Origin: CAZHFW01 sp964531675
GTDB lineage: Bacteria; Planctomycetota; Phycisphaerae; Phycisphaerales; UBA1924
NCBI GenBank assembly: GCA_964531675.1
Contig: CAZHFW010000024.1
Location: 1-62,630 of the forward strand
Reading direction: 5' to 3'
Length of the DNA: 62,630 nucleotides
The position numbers and the translations under genes are program-made. This document shows, one piece after another, positions 8,487 to 17,806 of the stretch (the stretch's first letter is position 1; the number at the start of each line of letters is the position of its first letter). The notes beneath the pieces are model-generated. The model made no database searches. It had not been told where the DNA came from and saw only the letters and a list, made by a program, of their open reading frames with translations.

Positions 8487-8966
8487 ATGTTCGTGAAGGG
8501 GAAGATGGTTGTGAGGAGCTTGGGCGTGGGTCTGGCGGTGGCGCTCTCGGCGCTGACGCTTGGCGGCTGCGCGGGGAACAAGGTGACGTCGTTTACGCCT
8601 GACGCGGACATCAAGGCGCAGGTGGACGCGGCGATTGCGCCGGGGATGCCAGAGGCGCAGGTGAAGTCGAAGCTTTCGTCGCTCGGGTTCAACCACAAGT
8701 ATCAGATCTCGCGGCGCGAGCCGCCTGGGCTTTTGGCGCGGGCGTGGCCTCCGGGCGGGTTCTGGGTGGATCAGGAGGTCCAGACGCTGCGGTATGTGGA
8801 TGTGATCTGCAACCTCGACAACGAGCGTCGGCTGGTGAGCTGGCAGATGCAGCGCGGGGAGATCACGTATCAGTTCGGGTCGCCGACGGGGCCCGGGCAG
8901 GATCCGAATCGCCGGTTCCCGATGCCGCCGTTGCCGCCGGAGGGTTGGCGGGGTGGCGGGAGCTGA
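8487..8966 (+). CDS. Predicted lipoprotein, possibly BamE/SmpA-like fold
   Basis: 159 residues from ATG 8487, with AAGGA seven bases upstream deciding the start. Signal peptide with lipobox LTLGGC (Cys about residue 28). A segment GMPEAQVKSKLSSLGF resembles the helix of SmpA/BamE-type proteins (G-M-x-x-x-Q-V-...-L-G), but the match is short and I treat it as a hint. The C-terminus is Pro/Gly rich. It lies between another lipoprotein and DUF58, in the same direction. Confidence 0.7.
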   Translation: MFVKGKMVVRSLGVGLAVALSALTLGGCAGNKVTSFTPDADIKAQVDAAIAPGMPEAQVKSKLSSLGFNHKYQISRREPPGLLARAWPPGGFWVDQEVQTLRYVDVICNLDNERRLVSWQMQRGEITYQFGSPTGPGQDPNRRFPMPPLPPEGWRGGGS

Positions 8967-9022
8967 GAGAAGCATGTGAAGCCCGTGCGCGAAGCGCCGG
9001 GTGAAGTTCGGGATTGACCTTG

Positions 9023-9055
9023 GGGTCCGGGGGCTGGACACCAGCCTCCGGACCC
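9023..9055 (+). other. Strong hairpin in the operon, before DUF58
   Basis: A 15-bp stem (GGGTCCGGGGGCTGG with CCAGCCTCCGGACCC, one G-U pair) closes a 3-base loop ACA. No run of T follows on either strand, so it is not a standard terminator. It lies in the 148-bp gap between the lipoprotein stop at 8966 and the DUF58 start at 9115. It may pause polymerase or set mRNA stability between the two halves of the operon. Confidence 0.6.
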
Positions 9056-9114
9056 GCGGGGTTCCGGATCGGGCGAGTTGGGGTTCGCGTGGGTTGGGGA
9101 CGGGAAGTTGAGCG

Positions 9115-10128
9115 ATGCTGCGGACACCTGCACAACCATTGCCCAGGGGCGTCGAGGACCTGCTCGACCCGCGGCTGATATCGAGCCTTTCGGGGCTGGA
9201 CATCTCGTCGCGCAAGGTGTTCGCGGGCAAGCTGCAGGGTGAGCGGCGGAGCAAGAAGCGCGGGCAGTCGGTGGAGTTTGCGGATCACCGGCCTTACGTG
9301 ACCGGCGACGACCTGCGCCGGATCGACTGGAACATCTTCGGGAGGCTTGACCGGCTGTTCCTGAAGCTCTTTCTTGAGGAAGAGGACCTCGGGCTGCACG
9401 TGCTGCTTGACGCTTCGGCGTCGAGCGGGACCGGCGAGCCCGGGAAGTACCGGTTCATGCAGCGGGCGGCGATGGCGCTGGGGTACATCGGCCTCGTGAA
9501 TCTGAACCGCGTGGCGGGATCGATCATGGGGGGCGAGCGGGTGCCCGACGAGCGGGCGGCGTCGGAGGATGCTGCGGCCTTGCGCGAGGAGGCGCTGGGG
9601 AGCATCGCGCAGGCGGGTGAGGTCGAGGCGGGGAGCGGGCTTGCGAACGTGCGCGATCTGCGCGGCAGGCGGCGGACGCACGATCTGGCGCGGTTCCTGT
9701 GCTCGATGCAGCCCGGCGGGGGGTTGAACTTCCGCGACGCGGCGCGGCGGATCGTGCTCTCGCGGCGCGGCAAGGGCGTGATGATCGTCTTCAGCGACTT
9801 CTTCATGAAGGACGGGTATGAGGAGGGCCTGCGGCTGCTGGTGGGACGCGGGTACGACGTCTTCTGCGTTCAGGTGCTCAGTCCGCAGGAACTTGATCCG
9901 CCTCTGACGGGGGATCTGCGGCTCAAGGACATTGAGGATGGCGATCTGGCGGAGGTGACGATCAGCGCGCCGCTGCTCAAGCGGTACAAGGCGAATCTGG
10001 CGGCGTATTGCGATCAGCTGCGCGAGTTCTGTGCGCGGCGCGAGATCACGCTGATCACGGTGCGGAGCGACACGCCGGTGGAGACGCTGATCCTGGATTA
10101 CCTGAGGAAGCGGGGGCTGTTGACGTGA
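9115..10128 (+). CDS. DUF58 domain protein (VWA-like, MoxR partner)
   Basis: 337 residues. The DUF58 core is clear: FADHRPYVTGDDLRRIDWN (55-73), LFLKLFLEEEDLGLHVLLDAS (81-101) and the metal-site triad D99-x-S101-x-S103. A second conserved piece, RRGKGVMIVFSDFF, carries the second half of the VWA-like fold. No membrane segment. DUF58 proteins are almost always encoded next to MoxR and are probably its targets. The TGA overlaps the next GTG by 4 bp. Confident family call; the molecular role remains undefined in the family. Confidence 0.9.
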   Translation: MLRTPAQPLPRGVEDLLDPRLISSLSGLDISSRKVFAGKLQGERRSKKRGQSVEFADHRPYVTGDDLRRIDWNIFGRLDRLFLKLFLEEEDLGLHVLLDASASSGTGEPGKYRFMQRAAMALGYIGLVNLNRVAGSIMGGERVPDERAASEDAAALREEALGSIAQAGEVEAGSGLANVRDLRGRRRTHDLARFLCSMQPGGGLNFRDAARRIVLSRRGKGVMIVFSDFFMKDGYEEGLRLLVGRGYDVFCVQVLSPQELDPPLTGDLRLKDIEDGDLAEVTISAPLLKRYKANLAAYCDQLREFCARREITLITVRSDTPVETLILDYLRKRGLLT

Positions 10129-10592
10129 GGCGAGGCGACGGGCACTGGTCGATGGGCGGCGCGGCCGGGGCGATGGCCCTGGCGTTGGCGGCCGGGGCAT
10201 CGTCGGTGCTCGGGGGATGCCACGTCAACATGTCGTCGTTCAATGGGGACATGCCCCGGGAAGAGTTTGCGGCGCGGGTGCGGGAGCGATTCCCGTTGGG
10301 CGCCAGTTCGGATCAGATCGAGGCGCGGTTGAAACAGTCGAATCTGCGGTTCTGGAGACCCGAGTACACGATCGATGAGCGGCTCAAGAACGTTCCGGTG
10401 ATTGATGCGACGATCGAGCCACGGAAGCCATACGTCTCGTTCTACAGCGGAGCGTCGGGGGCGCTGTCTTTCTGGTTCGACAAGCAAGGTGGGCTCCAAG
10501 GCGTGGCGTACCAGGAGCTGGCGACGTGGCCGGTCGCGGGGCAGCAGAAGATTGAACTGATCGCGGGCGAGTGGCCCGGAGGCGGAGCATGA
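10125..10592 (+). CDS. Predicted lipoprotein in the MoxR/BatA operon
   Basis: 155 residues from GTG 10125, which overlaps the DUF58 stop (GTGA). A long hydrophobic stretch ends in lipobox VLGGC (about residue 32). The mature domain has FPLGASSDQIEARLKQSNLRF, a helix with the same spacing as the one in the lipoprotein at 8487, so the two may be distant paralogues. Ends in ATGA shared with the BatA-like gene. I do not recognise a named family. Confidence 0.75.
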   Translation: MRRGDGHWSMGGAAGAMALALAAGASSVLGGCHVNMSSFNGDMPREEFAARVRERFPLGASSDQIEARLKQSNLRFWRPEYTIDERLKNVPVIDATIEPRKPYVSFYSGASGALSFWFDKQGGLQGVAYQELATWPVAGQQKIELIAGEWPGGGA

Positions 10593-12727
10593 CGTTTCTC
10601 ACGCCCCAGATCGCGGCCCTTGCGGCGGCCATCGCGGTGCCTTCGCTGGTGATTCTGTACTTCCTGAAGCTCAGGCGTCGGGACATGGAGATCTCGACGA
10701 CGCTGCTCTGGAAGAAGGCGATCCAGGACATGCAGGCCAACGCGCCGTTCCAGCGGCTGCGGCGGAACATCCTGCTGCTCCTGCAGCTGCTGGTGCTCGG
10801 CGCGGCGCTGTTCGCGCTGGCGCAGCCTCAGACCAAGGCGGAGGCGAGCACCGGGCAGCGGCGGATCATTCTCATCGATCGGTCCGCGAGCATGCAGGCC
10901 GAGGATGTGGACGATGGGAAGGGCGGCAAGAAGTCGAGGCTCGCGGCGGCCAAGGAAGAGGCCAAGGCGTTCCTGGAGACGATGCGCGAGCCCTCCGTGT
11001 TCGACAAGTCCAAGGCCGACGAGGCGATGGTGATCGTGTTCGACACCACCGCGGAGGTCCGCCAGCAGTTCACGACGGACAAAAGGCTCTTGCGGGAAGC
11101 CATCGACAGCATCGAGGCCAGTGACGGTCCCACCGCGGTGGGGGAGGCGATGAGGCTGGCCAAGGCGCAGGCGCCGATGCGCAAGGCGGTGCGCGAGGCC
11201 GACGGCACCTTGCGGATGATCGAGGGTCTGCAGGGCGGCGAAGCGGTCGCGATGCACCTGTGGTCGGATGGACGCCTGCCCGACGCGGCCGAGTCGATGC
11301 CCGGGCTCGAGGACAAGTTCACATTCCACCGCGTGGGGAGCGACTCGGCGCCGAACGTGGCGATTGTCGGGCTGCGGGCGGATCGCGCGTTCGACAATCC
11401 CACGAGGCTTGCGATCTACGTGGCGCTGCAGTCGACCGCGAAGGATCGGCGGTCGGTGGATGTCGAGCTCGAGATCGATGGGCAGGTGCGGGGGATTCAG
11501 GGGATCACGTTCGAGCCCGCGCGGGTGCCCGAGGGGACAACCAGCCCGGAGGCGGGCGGGCCTCAGCCCCGGGTGACGCCTCAGACCGGCGGCGTGGTCT
11601 TTCCGCTGGAGCGGGGCGAGGGCGGGGTGGCGACGCTCCGGATCAGGCCGACGGGGAATGCGGCGCAGGTTGCGGATGTGCTCGTGGTGGATGACTCGGC
11701 GTCGTTGATCGTTCCGCCGGCGAAGAAGCTTGCGGTGGGGGTGGTGACCAAGGGCAATCTGTTCCTGTCGACGGCGCTGGAGGGGTTACCTCTGGCCAAG
11801 CTCGAGACGATGACGCCCGATGAGTTCGCGTCGCGGGCGCGGCAGGAGCGGCTGGGCGAGTTTGATGTGATGGTGCTCGACGGGGTGCTGCCGCCGGCGG
11901 GCGTGACGGCGGCGCTGGCGGTGAATCCCGCGACGGGCCTGCCGCCGGGCCGGTGGCTGGTGCTTAATGCGACGCCCGGGCCGGCGCTGGTGGACAAGGG
12001 CAAGGGCGAGACGTCGACGATCGTGGTGGACTGGACGCGGGATCATCCGGCGTTGCGGAATATCACGCTCGACAATCTGGTGATCGCGCAGCCTCGGAGC
12101 GTGGAGATCGCGGCGGGCACCGGTGGCAAGGCGCTGGCGATGACGGGCTCGGGGCCGGCGGTGGTGGAGCTTGCGTCGGCGGATTCGCGGGCGCTGGTGG
12201 TGCCCTTTGACGTCGCGGAGTCGACGTGGCCCTTCGACATTTCGTTCGTGGTGTTCCTGGCGCAGGGCGTGAACTACCTGGGCAACGAGGTCGCGGCGGC
12301 GGGCGGGGATTCGCGGCAGATCCAGCCTGGCGGGGTGCTCTCGGATCGTCTTCCCGCGGGCGTGGCGGAGGCGACCTTGCGCACGCCCGAGGATCGCACG
12401 GTGACGTTGACCGCGGCCAGCGATGGGCGGGTGGTGTTTGCGCCGATCCGCGAGCAGGGCGTGTACGCGGTGTCGTGGTCGGGGCCCGCGGGCGCCGGGG
12501 ATGAGACTTCGGGCGGGAAGCCTGTGCGGAAGTTTGCAGCAGCACTGCTCGACAGCGCCGAGTCGGATGTGGCGGTGGATGACCAGCTCGTGCTCGCGAA
12601 CCAGGTGGTGAAGGCGACGGCGCAGACGGGTTCGGGGCTTCGCAAGCTCTGGCCTTACTGCCTGCTGGCGGCGCTGTTGGTGATGCTCCTGGAGTGGTTC
12701 ATCTACAACCGCAAGGTGCACGTGTGA
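10589..12727 (+). CDS. BatA-like VWA membrane protein (aerotolerance regulator N-terminal type)
   Basis: 712 residues from ATG 10589 (4-bp overlap). The N-terminus is the BatA signature: a TM helix, FLKLRRRDMEISTTLLWKKA, then a second TM (about 60-78). A VWA domain follows with D97-x-S99-x-S101 (LIDRSASM). A long region of beta-rich segments is next, and a final TM (about 680-705) ends in a short basic tail. The family spans the inner membrane with the VWA part in the cytoplasm or periplasm depending on subtype. The setting with MoxR, DUF58 and a second VWA protein is the expected one. Confidence 0.85.
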   Translation: MTFLTPQIAALAAAIAVPSLVILYFLKLRRRDMEISTTLLWKKAIQDMQANAPFQRLRRNILLLLQLLVLGAALFALAQPQTKAEASTGQRRIILIDRSASMQAEDVDDGKGGKKSRLAAAKEEAKAFLETMREPSVFDKSKADEAMVIVFDTTAEVRQQFTTDKRLLREAIDSIEASDGPTAVGEAMRLAKAQAPMRKAVREADGTLRMIEGLQGGEAVAMHLWSDGRLPDAAESMPGLEDKFTFHRVGSDSAPNVAIVGLRADRAFDNPTRLAIYVALQSTAKDRRSVDVELEIDGQVRGIQGITFEPARVPEGTTSPEAGGPQPRVTPQTGGVVFPLERGEGGVATLRIRPTGNAAQVADVLVVDDSASLIVPPAKKLAVGVVTKGNLFLSTALEGLPLAKLETMTPDEFASRARQERLGEFDVMVLDGVLPPAGVTAALAVNPATGLPPGRWLVLNATPGPALVDKGKGETSTIVVDWTRDHPALRNITLDNLVIAQPRSVEIAAGTGGKALAMTGSGPAVVELASADSRALVVPFDVAESTWPFDISFVVFLAQGVNYLGNEVAAAGGDSRQIQPGGVLSDRLPAGVAEATLRTPEDRTVTLTAASDGRVVFAPIREQGVYAVSWSGPAGAGDETSGGKPVRKFAAALLDSAESDVAVDDQLVLANQVVKATAQTGSGLRKLWPYCLLAALLVMLLEWFIYNRKVHV

Positions 12728-14937
12728 GGCGCGTGCTGCGCGGGGCGCGCCGGGTGTGGTCCACGCTCGCGTGCGCGATGCTGGCGGGTGCGGCGTGGGC
12801 GCAGATCAAGGTCGACAACGTCCGCTTCGGGTGGGATGGCGACGCGACGGTGGGGAGCTGGATGCCTGTGACGCTCGACGTCACGGGCGGGCCTTTGGGT
12901 TTCTCGGGGATGGTGACGATCGAGTTTCCGCTCGACGCGACGCAACGCGGATCGGTGCGGGCGGCGATCGCGGCGACGCCCGGTCTGAGCACCAGCGTGA
13001 TGATCCCGGTGTGCGTCTCGGGCTCCGAGGGTTCGATCGAGGTGCGGATCACGGGGCCCGATGGGTTGGTGTTTCGGCGGAGCTACCAGCGTCAGGGGCC
13101 TGATCCGCTGATCCTGGACCAGCAGCCTGACAACACGGCGATGCTGGCGATCGGCAAGTCGAGCGTGGTGGAGATGCCCCGATCGATGTCGGCGAAGGAG
13201 CAGGAGCTCCGCACGGTGCTGCTGCAGCGCTGGAGGGGTCAGGAAGAGCGGATCGATTCGGACGCGGAGCGCACGCTGCGTTTCAACATGATCCGGGTGG
13301 CGCAGCGCGAGCCGAATCAGGCGCCGGCGGACAGTCTGCTCTATGACGGCCTGCGGTGTGTGGTGCTCGGGGAGATTGATGGGAGCGCGGGCGGGAGTCT
13401 GGGCTCGGGGCAGGAGCAGGCGATCAAGCGCTGGGTGCGTGCGGGCGGGTGGCTTGTGGTGCAGGCGCGGGCGGGGGATGACTGGCGGCGGTGGGTTGAG
13501 GATGAGGCGGGGGATGTGCCGGTGGAGCTTGCACCGGCGGCGGAGCATGCGCTTCTGGATGAGACGGGCGCGGAGCTTCACCGGCTGCGGGACGCGGCGG
13601 TGGAGTCGAGCGAGGCGGGGCAGTCGCGGGTGGCGTTTGATCTGGTGGATCGAGTCACGGCGCGGCGGGCGGCGTTGACCGCTCTCGGCGCGTCGCGGGG
13701 CTGGAAACTTCGGTGGCTGGTGGATGCGGGCGGCGGGATGATCGCGGAGGGGCCGGTCGGTCTGGGGATGGTGACGATCGTGACGGTTGAGCCGCGATCG
13801 GTGTCGCGGGTGCTTTCGCGGGACGTGACGCGGGCGGCGTGGCGGAGCGTGCTGGAGCGGGCGCTCAAGAGGATGGAGACGCCCTTGCCTGGAGCGTCGT
13901 CGGAGGTGATGGAGGATCCGGTCTCGAGGGCGGCGCAGCAGATGCCGACGCGGCCGCCGGTGGGCTTGGGGTATCTCTTGTGTCTGGTGGGCGGCGCGCT
14001 TGCGCTCACGCTTCTGGTCGGTCCGGTGGATGGGCTGGTGCTCAAGCGGCTCAGGCTGCAACATCGGGCGTGGCTGACGGGATTGGGTTGGATCGGGCTG
14101 GCGAGCGCGGCGGGGTATCTGGTGCCTTTGCTGTTCAGGTCGGGACAGTCCGAGGTGTCGCAGGTGTCGGTGCTGGACGGGATCGCGGCCGAGGATGGGC
14201 GACTGGAGCAGGCGGAGCGCTCGGTGGTGTACGGCATGCTCGCGCAGCGGCCGACGAGCGCGCGGATTGCGGGTGAGGGTGAGCCGGTGCGGCCGGGCGG
14301 CGTGTACGTGAGGCGTGCGTGGGAGCTGGGCGGGTGGAACCGGTTCATGGGCTTTGGTGAAGAGATGAGCGTCTTTCCGCCGCTCGACATCGAGTATGCG
14401 CGGGATGCGCGGGGCGCGAGCGCGGTGGATGAGCGGGTGGCCAGATTGACGCCGGTGCCTTTGCCTCAGTGGAGTTTTCGTGTGCTCACGACGGACGGAC
14501 CCGCGCGGACGCCCGAGCTTCGCGTGAAGGCCAAGCGGGAGGGACCGGAGCACCTGACGCTCGAGGTTCAGGGCTTGGGCCAGCCCGCGGCGATCACGGA
14601 GGCATGGGTTGAGGATCATGGCGCACTTCGGCCCGTGACGATCGGGGGCGCGGCTGGTGAGGGCTGGAAGCTGGTCGCCGGGAGGAAGGCGTCGTCTGGG
14701 GATGCGAAGGCGCTGCGGAAGCTTGGCGGAGACGAGAGCCTGCTGCGGCTGGCGGGGCCCGATGTGCGGAGCGAAGCGCTGACGTGGATGCAGCGCGGCG
14801 GGTATGTGACGCTCGTGATGAAGGTGACGGGCTTGCCTCTGGCGGGTGAGGTGGAGTTTGGCGATGGTGCGTCCAAGGCCTGGCACCAGAGTCTGATGCG
14901 CATCGCGGTGCCGGTGCGGACGGAGGGTGGAACGTGA
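12724..14937 (+). CDS. Exported membrane protein of the BatA operon
   Basis: 737 residues from GTG 12724 (GTGA overlap). Cleavable signal peptide ending AGAAWAQ (about residue 27). A large extracytoplasmic region follows, including a GATase-like segment (IKRWVRAGGWLVVQARAGDDW). Two close TM helices come next (about 415-470, YLLCLVGGALALTLLVGPVDGLVL style), and then a second extracytoplasmic domain. The motif GPVDGLVLKRL resembles the GP(L/V)(N/D)x(L/V)VL segment seen in membrane proteins beside ABC exporter genes. Probably a scaffold linking the VWA proteins to the ABC transporter encoded next; inference from order. Confidence 0.6.
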   Translation: MRRVLRGARRVWSTLACAMLAGAAWAQIKVDNVRFGWDGDATVGSWMPVTLDVTGGPLGFSGMVTIEFPLDATQRGSVRAAIAATPGLSTSVMIPVCVSGSEGSIEVRITGPDGLVFRRSYQRQGPDPLILDQQPDNTAMLAIGKSSVVEMPRSMSAKEQELRTVLLQRWRGQEERIDSDAERTLRFNMIRVAQREPNQAPADSLLYDGLRCVVLGEIDGSAGGSLGSGQEQAIKRWVRAGGWLVVQARAGDDWRRWVEDEAGDVPVELAPAAEHALLDETGAELHRLRDAAVESSEAGQSRVAFDLVDRVTARRAALTALGASRGWKLRWLVDAGGGMIAEGPVGLGMVTIVTVEPRSVSRVLSRDVTRAAWRSVLERALKRMETPLPGASSEVMEDPVSRAAQQMPTRPPVGLGYLLCLVGGALALTLLVGPVDGLVLKRLRLQHRAWLTGLGWIGLASAAGYLVPLLFRSGQSEVSQVSVLDGIAAEDGRLEQAERSVVYGMLAQRPTSARIAGEGEPVRPGGVYVRRAWELGGWNRFMGFGEEMSVFPPLDIEYARDARGASAVDERVARLTPVPLPQWSFRVLTTDGPARTPELRVKAKREGPEHLTLEVQGLGQPAAITEAWVEDHGALRPVTIGGAAGEGWKLVAGRKASSGDAKALRKLGGDESLLRLAGPDVRSEALTWMQRGGYVTLVMKVTGLPLAGEVEFGDGASKAWHQSLMRIAVPVRTEGGT

Positions 14938-15905
14938 TCGAGATCAAGGGATTGACCAAGCGTTTTGCGGGGAAGGACAAGGCGCTGCTGGCGCTGGATG
15001 GCCTGAGCCTGGACATCGGCGCGGGGGAGATCTTCGGGTTCATCGGACCCAACGGCGCGGGCAAGAGCACGACGATGAAGATCCTGGCGTGCCTGCTTCA
15101 GGCGGACGCGGGGAGCGCGCTGGTCGATGGGCTGGATGTGCGGAGCGAGGCGGACACGATCCGGCGCAGGCTGGGGTACATGCCTGATTTTCTGGGCGTG
15201 TACGAGGATCTGACGGTGGATGAGTACCTGCAGTTCTTCGCGGCGGCGTTCGGATTGCCTCGGGAGAAGCGGCGTTCGATCGTCGGGCAGGTGCTGGAGC
15301 TGACGGATCTGACGGAGAAGCGGGAGGCGATGGTCGACAGCCTGTCGCGCGGGATGCAGCAGAGACTGGGAATCGCGCGGGTGCTGATCCATGAGCCCAA
15401 GGTGCTGCTGCTGGATGAGCCGGCGAGCGGGCTTGATCCGCGGGCGCGGATCGAGATGCGTGAGCTTCTTCTGGAGCTCCGGCGTCTGGGCAAGACGCTG
15501 ATGGTGTCGAGCCACATCCTCAGCGAGCTTGGGGAGATGTGCACGTCGATCGGGATCATCGAGCGGGGCAAGCTGCTTTATGCGGGGGCGATCACGGACG
15601 CGTTCGCCAAGGTGCGGCAGATGGCGGGCGAGGGCGGGAAGGTGCTCGTGACGCTCGAGCCCGAGAGCGCGCCTGCGGAAGTGGTCGGGCCCAGGCTCGA
15701 GTCGGACGAGCGGGTGAAGCGGGTGAAGGTCGAGCAGATCCAGGGGAAGCAGGCGCTGGTGATCGAGCTTGCGGCGGGGAACTCGTCGCATCACTTCCTG
15801 ATCGAAGCGCTGGTGGCGGCGGGGGCGCGGATCGCGAGCTTTGAGCCCCGCGAGATCAGCCTCGAGGATGCGTTCCTGAAGCTCACGACCGGGGCGCTGC
15901 AATAA
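14934..15905 (+). CDS. ABC transporter ATP-binding protein
   Basis: 323 residues, GTG start in a GTGA overlap. Walker A GPNGAGKST (38-46), Q-loop region GYMPDFLGVYEDLT, signature LSRGM (137-141) and Walker B VLLLDEPASGLDP (D161 E162), then the switch His in SSHIL. This is the ABC-2 export/drug type (CcmA-like), about 300 residues with a C-terminal extension. It pairs with the permease that follows 9 bp later. Substrate unknown. In related clusters such an ABC pair is co-encoded with MoxR/VWA genes. Confidence 0.92.
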   Translation: MIEIKGLTKRFAGKDKALLALDGLSLDIGAGEIFGFIGPNGAGKSTTMKILACLLQADAGSALVDGLDVRSEADTIRRRLGYMPDFLGVYEDLTVDEYLQFFAAAFGLPREKRRSIVGQVLELTDLTEKREAMVDSLSRGMQQRLGIARVLIHEPKVLLLDEPASGLDPRARIEMRELLLELRRLGKTLMVSSHILSELGEMCTSIGIIERGKLLYAGAITDAFAKVRQMAGEGGKVLVTLEPESAPAEVVGPRLESDERVKRVKVEQIQGKQALVIELAAGNSSHHFLIEALVAAGARIASFEPREISLEDAFLKLTTGALQ

Positions 15906-15914
15906 GGGGGAGCG

Positions 15915-17705
15915 GTGAGCGCATTGTCCAGAAGGGTGAACGCCTGGCTCAAGCCCCGGAATGTCCGGGAGCTGATGCCCGACCGACTGCTGTTCGGCCC
16001 GGTGTTCAACGCGCAGGTGCGGGTGCAGGGGCGGCAGCGCGGGATGTACGTGCTGCGCGGGCTTTATGCGCTGATGCTCACGCTGGTCGTGGGGACGATG
16101 GTGCTCGAGTTCTGGTCGCGCTCCGAGCATCGGATGAGTCTGACTCAGTTTCAGGGGATCGCGCCGGACCTCTTTCAGACGATCTCGGTTGTGCAGCTGA
16201 TCGCGATTCTGCTGGTGGGGCCGGTGAGCATCGGGCCTTCGCTCGGGGATGAGAAGCGTTCGGGCACGCTCGGGGCGCTGATGACGACGCCCATGCCCGC
16301 GATTCAGATCGTGTGTTCGCGGCTGAGCGTGCAGATGGTGGGCATGCTCACGCTGGTGCTGATGTCGACGCCGATCCTGCTGGCGGTGCGGGCGCTGGGA
16401 GGTGTGCCGGCGTGGGCGATCATGGGCTCGACGCTGCTGGCGTTGTCGACGGGGATCTTCGGCGCGGCGCTGTCGATGTGGATCTCGCTCTGGAGGCGGA
16501 GCGGCACCGCGGCGGCGGTGGCGGCGGTGGTGATTCAGCTCGGGATCTGGCTTCTGAGCTGGATGCTGTACTGGTTCTGGGCGACGAGTTTCGGGCTGCC
16601 TCAGGCGGGACGGGTGCTGCTCTGTCTGACGACGCCGACGGGGCTGGCGGACATCTTCGTCACGATGCGGGGCACCAGCAGTCCGGTCCCGATCGCGGGG
16701 ATCTGGGTCTGGAACGTGCTGACGAATCTGGCGATGACGCTGCCGGTGATTCTGCTGACGGCGGGGGCGCTGCGGCGGTCGACCAATGAGGGGGCGCCGA
16801 CGCTTGCGACCAAGGCGGCGCGGATTGCGCCGGGCGTGGCGGAGGCGATGCGGGTGGAGTCGCGGGCGTCGCGCGAGGTGGGGGATGATCCGGTGCGCTG
16901 GCGCGAGCTGGGCCGGTCGGCGGGCTGGCTGCGGGGGTGGACGCCGTTTGCGGCCTGCGCGGCGGTGATGCTGTGTTTTCTGCTGGCCTCGGGCTGGGAC
17001 GTGGAGCCCTTGAACGCGATGATGATGGGCGTTCTGGTGATCCTGAGTCTGGTGTCGGGGGTGGCGACTCCCGCGGAGGCGATCGCGGGGGAGCGGTCAT
17101 CGCGTTCGCTTGATGTGCTCATGATGACGCCGTTGACCGCACGGGGGATTCTGCTCGGGAAGCTTTCGGGGATTCTCAAGCGGATGGCGTTCTTTCCGGG
17201 GCTGATGCTGGTCCAGATCCTGACGGGCATTGCGGCGGGGACGCTGCGGTGGACCGCGCTGATCACGATCCCGCTGGTGATGCTCCCGCCTCTCTTGCTG
17301 CAGGCCTGCGGCGGGCTCCTGATCAGCACTGCGTCGGCATCGGCGGCGAAGGCGGCCCGTTTGAGCCTGTTCGCCTGGCTCGGGCTCTGGCTGGCGGTGC
17401 CGGTGCTGTTCATGCTGACGCTCGCGATGTTGGAGAGCGCGGGCATCCGTCTGCTGGAGTCGATCGGCGGGTGGCTCTTGCTGGCGCATCCGCTGTCGGG
17501 GCCAATCGCGACGGTGTTGGCGGAGGTCGAGGCGGCCAAGGGTGACACCCTGGCCTACGTCGCGGGGCTCTCGGGGAGGCGGAACACGATCTGGACGTTC
17601 CTTCCGGCGGCGGGATTGATCGCCATGTGCTACCTGGGGGTGGCGTATTGCTGCTTCGTCGCGGCGGTGAACAAGCTCCAGGGCTTGAGCGGGCGGAAGC
17701 GGTAG
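15915..17705 (+). CDS. ABC-2 type transporter permease
   Basis: 596 residues from GTG 15915, with AAGGGGGAG just upstream. About twelve hydrophobic segments in two blocks (70-300 and 335-590), so it looks like two ABC-2 permease halves in one chain. Each half carries the ABC-2 hallmark E(K/R)(R/S)SG(T/S) close to the second helix: DEKRSGTLGALMTTPM and GERSSRSLDVLMMTPL. It is the membrane partner of the ATPase directly upstream. Exported substrate unknown. Confidence 0.85.
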   Translation: MSALSRRVNAWLKPRNVRELMPDRLLFGPVFNAQVRVQGRQRGMYVLRGLYALMLTLVVGTMVLEFWSRSEHRMSLTQFQGIAPDLFQTISVVQLIAILLVGPVSIGPSLGDEKRSGTLGALMTTPMPAIQIVCSRLSVQMVGMLTLVLMSTPILLAVRALGGVPAWAIMGSTLLALSTGIFGAALSMWISLWRRSGTAAAVAAVVIQLGIWLLSWMLYWFWATSFGLPQAGRVLLCLTTPTGLADIFVTMRGTSSPVPIAGIWVWNVLTNLAMTLPVILLTAGALRRSTNEGAPTLATKAARIAPGVAEAMRVESRASREVGDDPVRWRELGRSAGWLRGWTPFAACAAVMLCFLLASGWDVEPLNAMMMGVLVILSLVSGVATPAEAIAGERSSRSLDVLMMTPLTARGILLGKLSGILKRMAFFPGLMLVQILTGIAAGTLRWTALITIPLVMLPPLLLQACGGLLISTASASAAKAARLSLFAWLGLWLAVPVLFMLTLAMLESAGIRLLESIGGWLLLAHPLSGPIATVLAEVEAAKGDTLAYVAGLSGRRNTIWTFLPAAGLIAMCYLGVAYCCFVAAVNKLQGLSGRKR

Positions 17706-17806
17706 GCGGCTGCGGGGGCCAGCCCGGGGGCTTCGGGGCGGGGGGAGGGCGCAAGAACCGCCCTGGGTGTTCCAGATCGGGGCTTGGAAAGGCCGATAGT
17801 CAGGGT

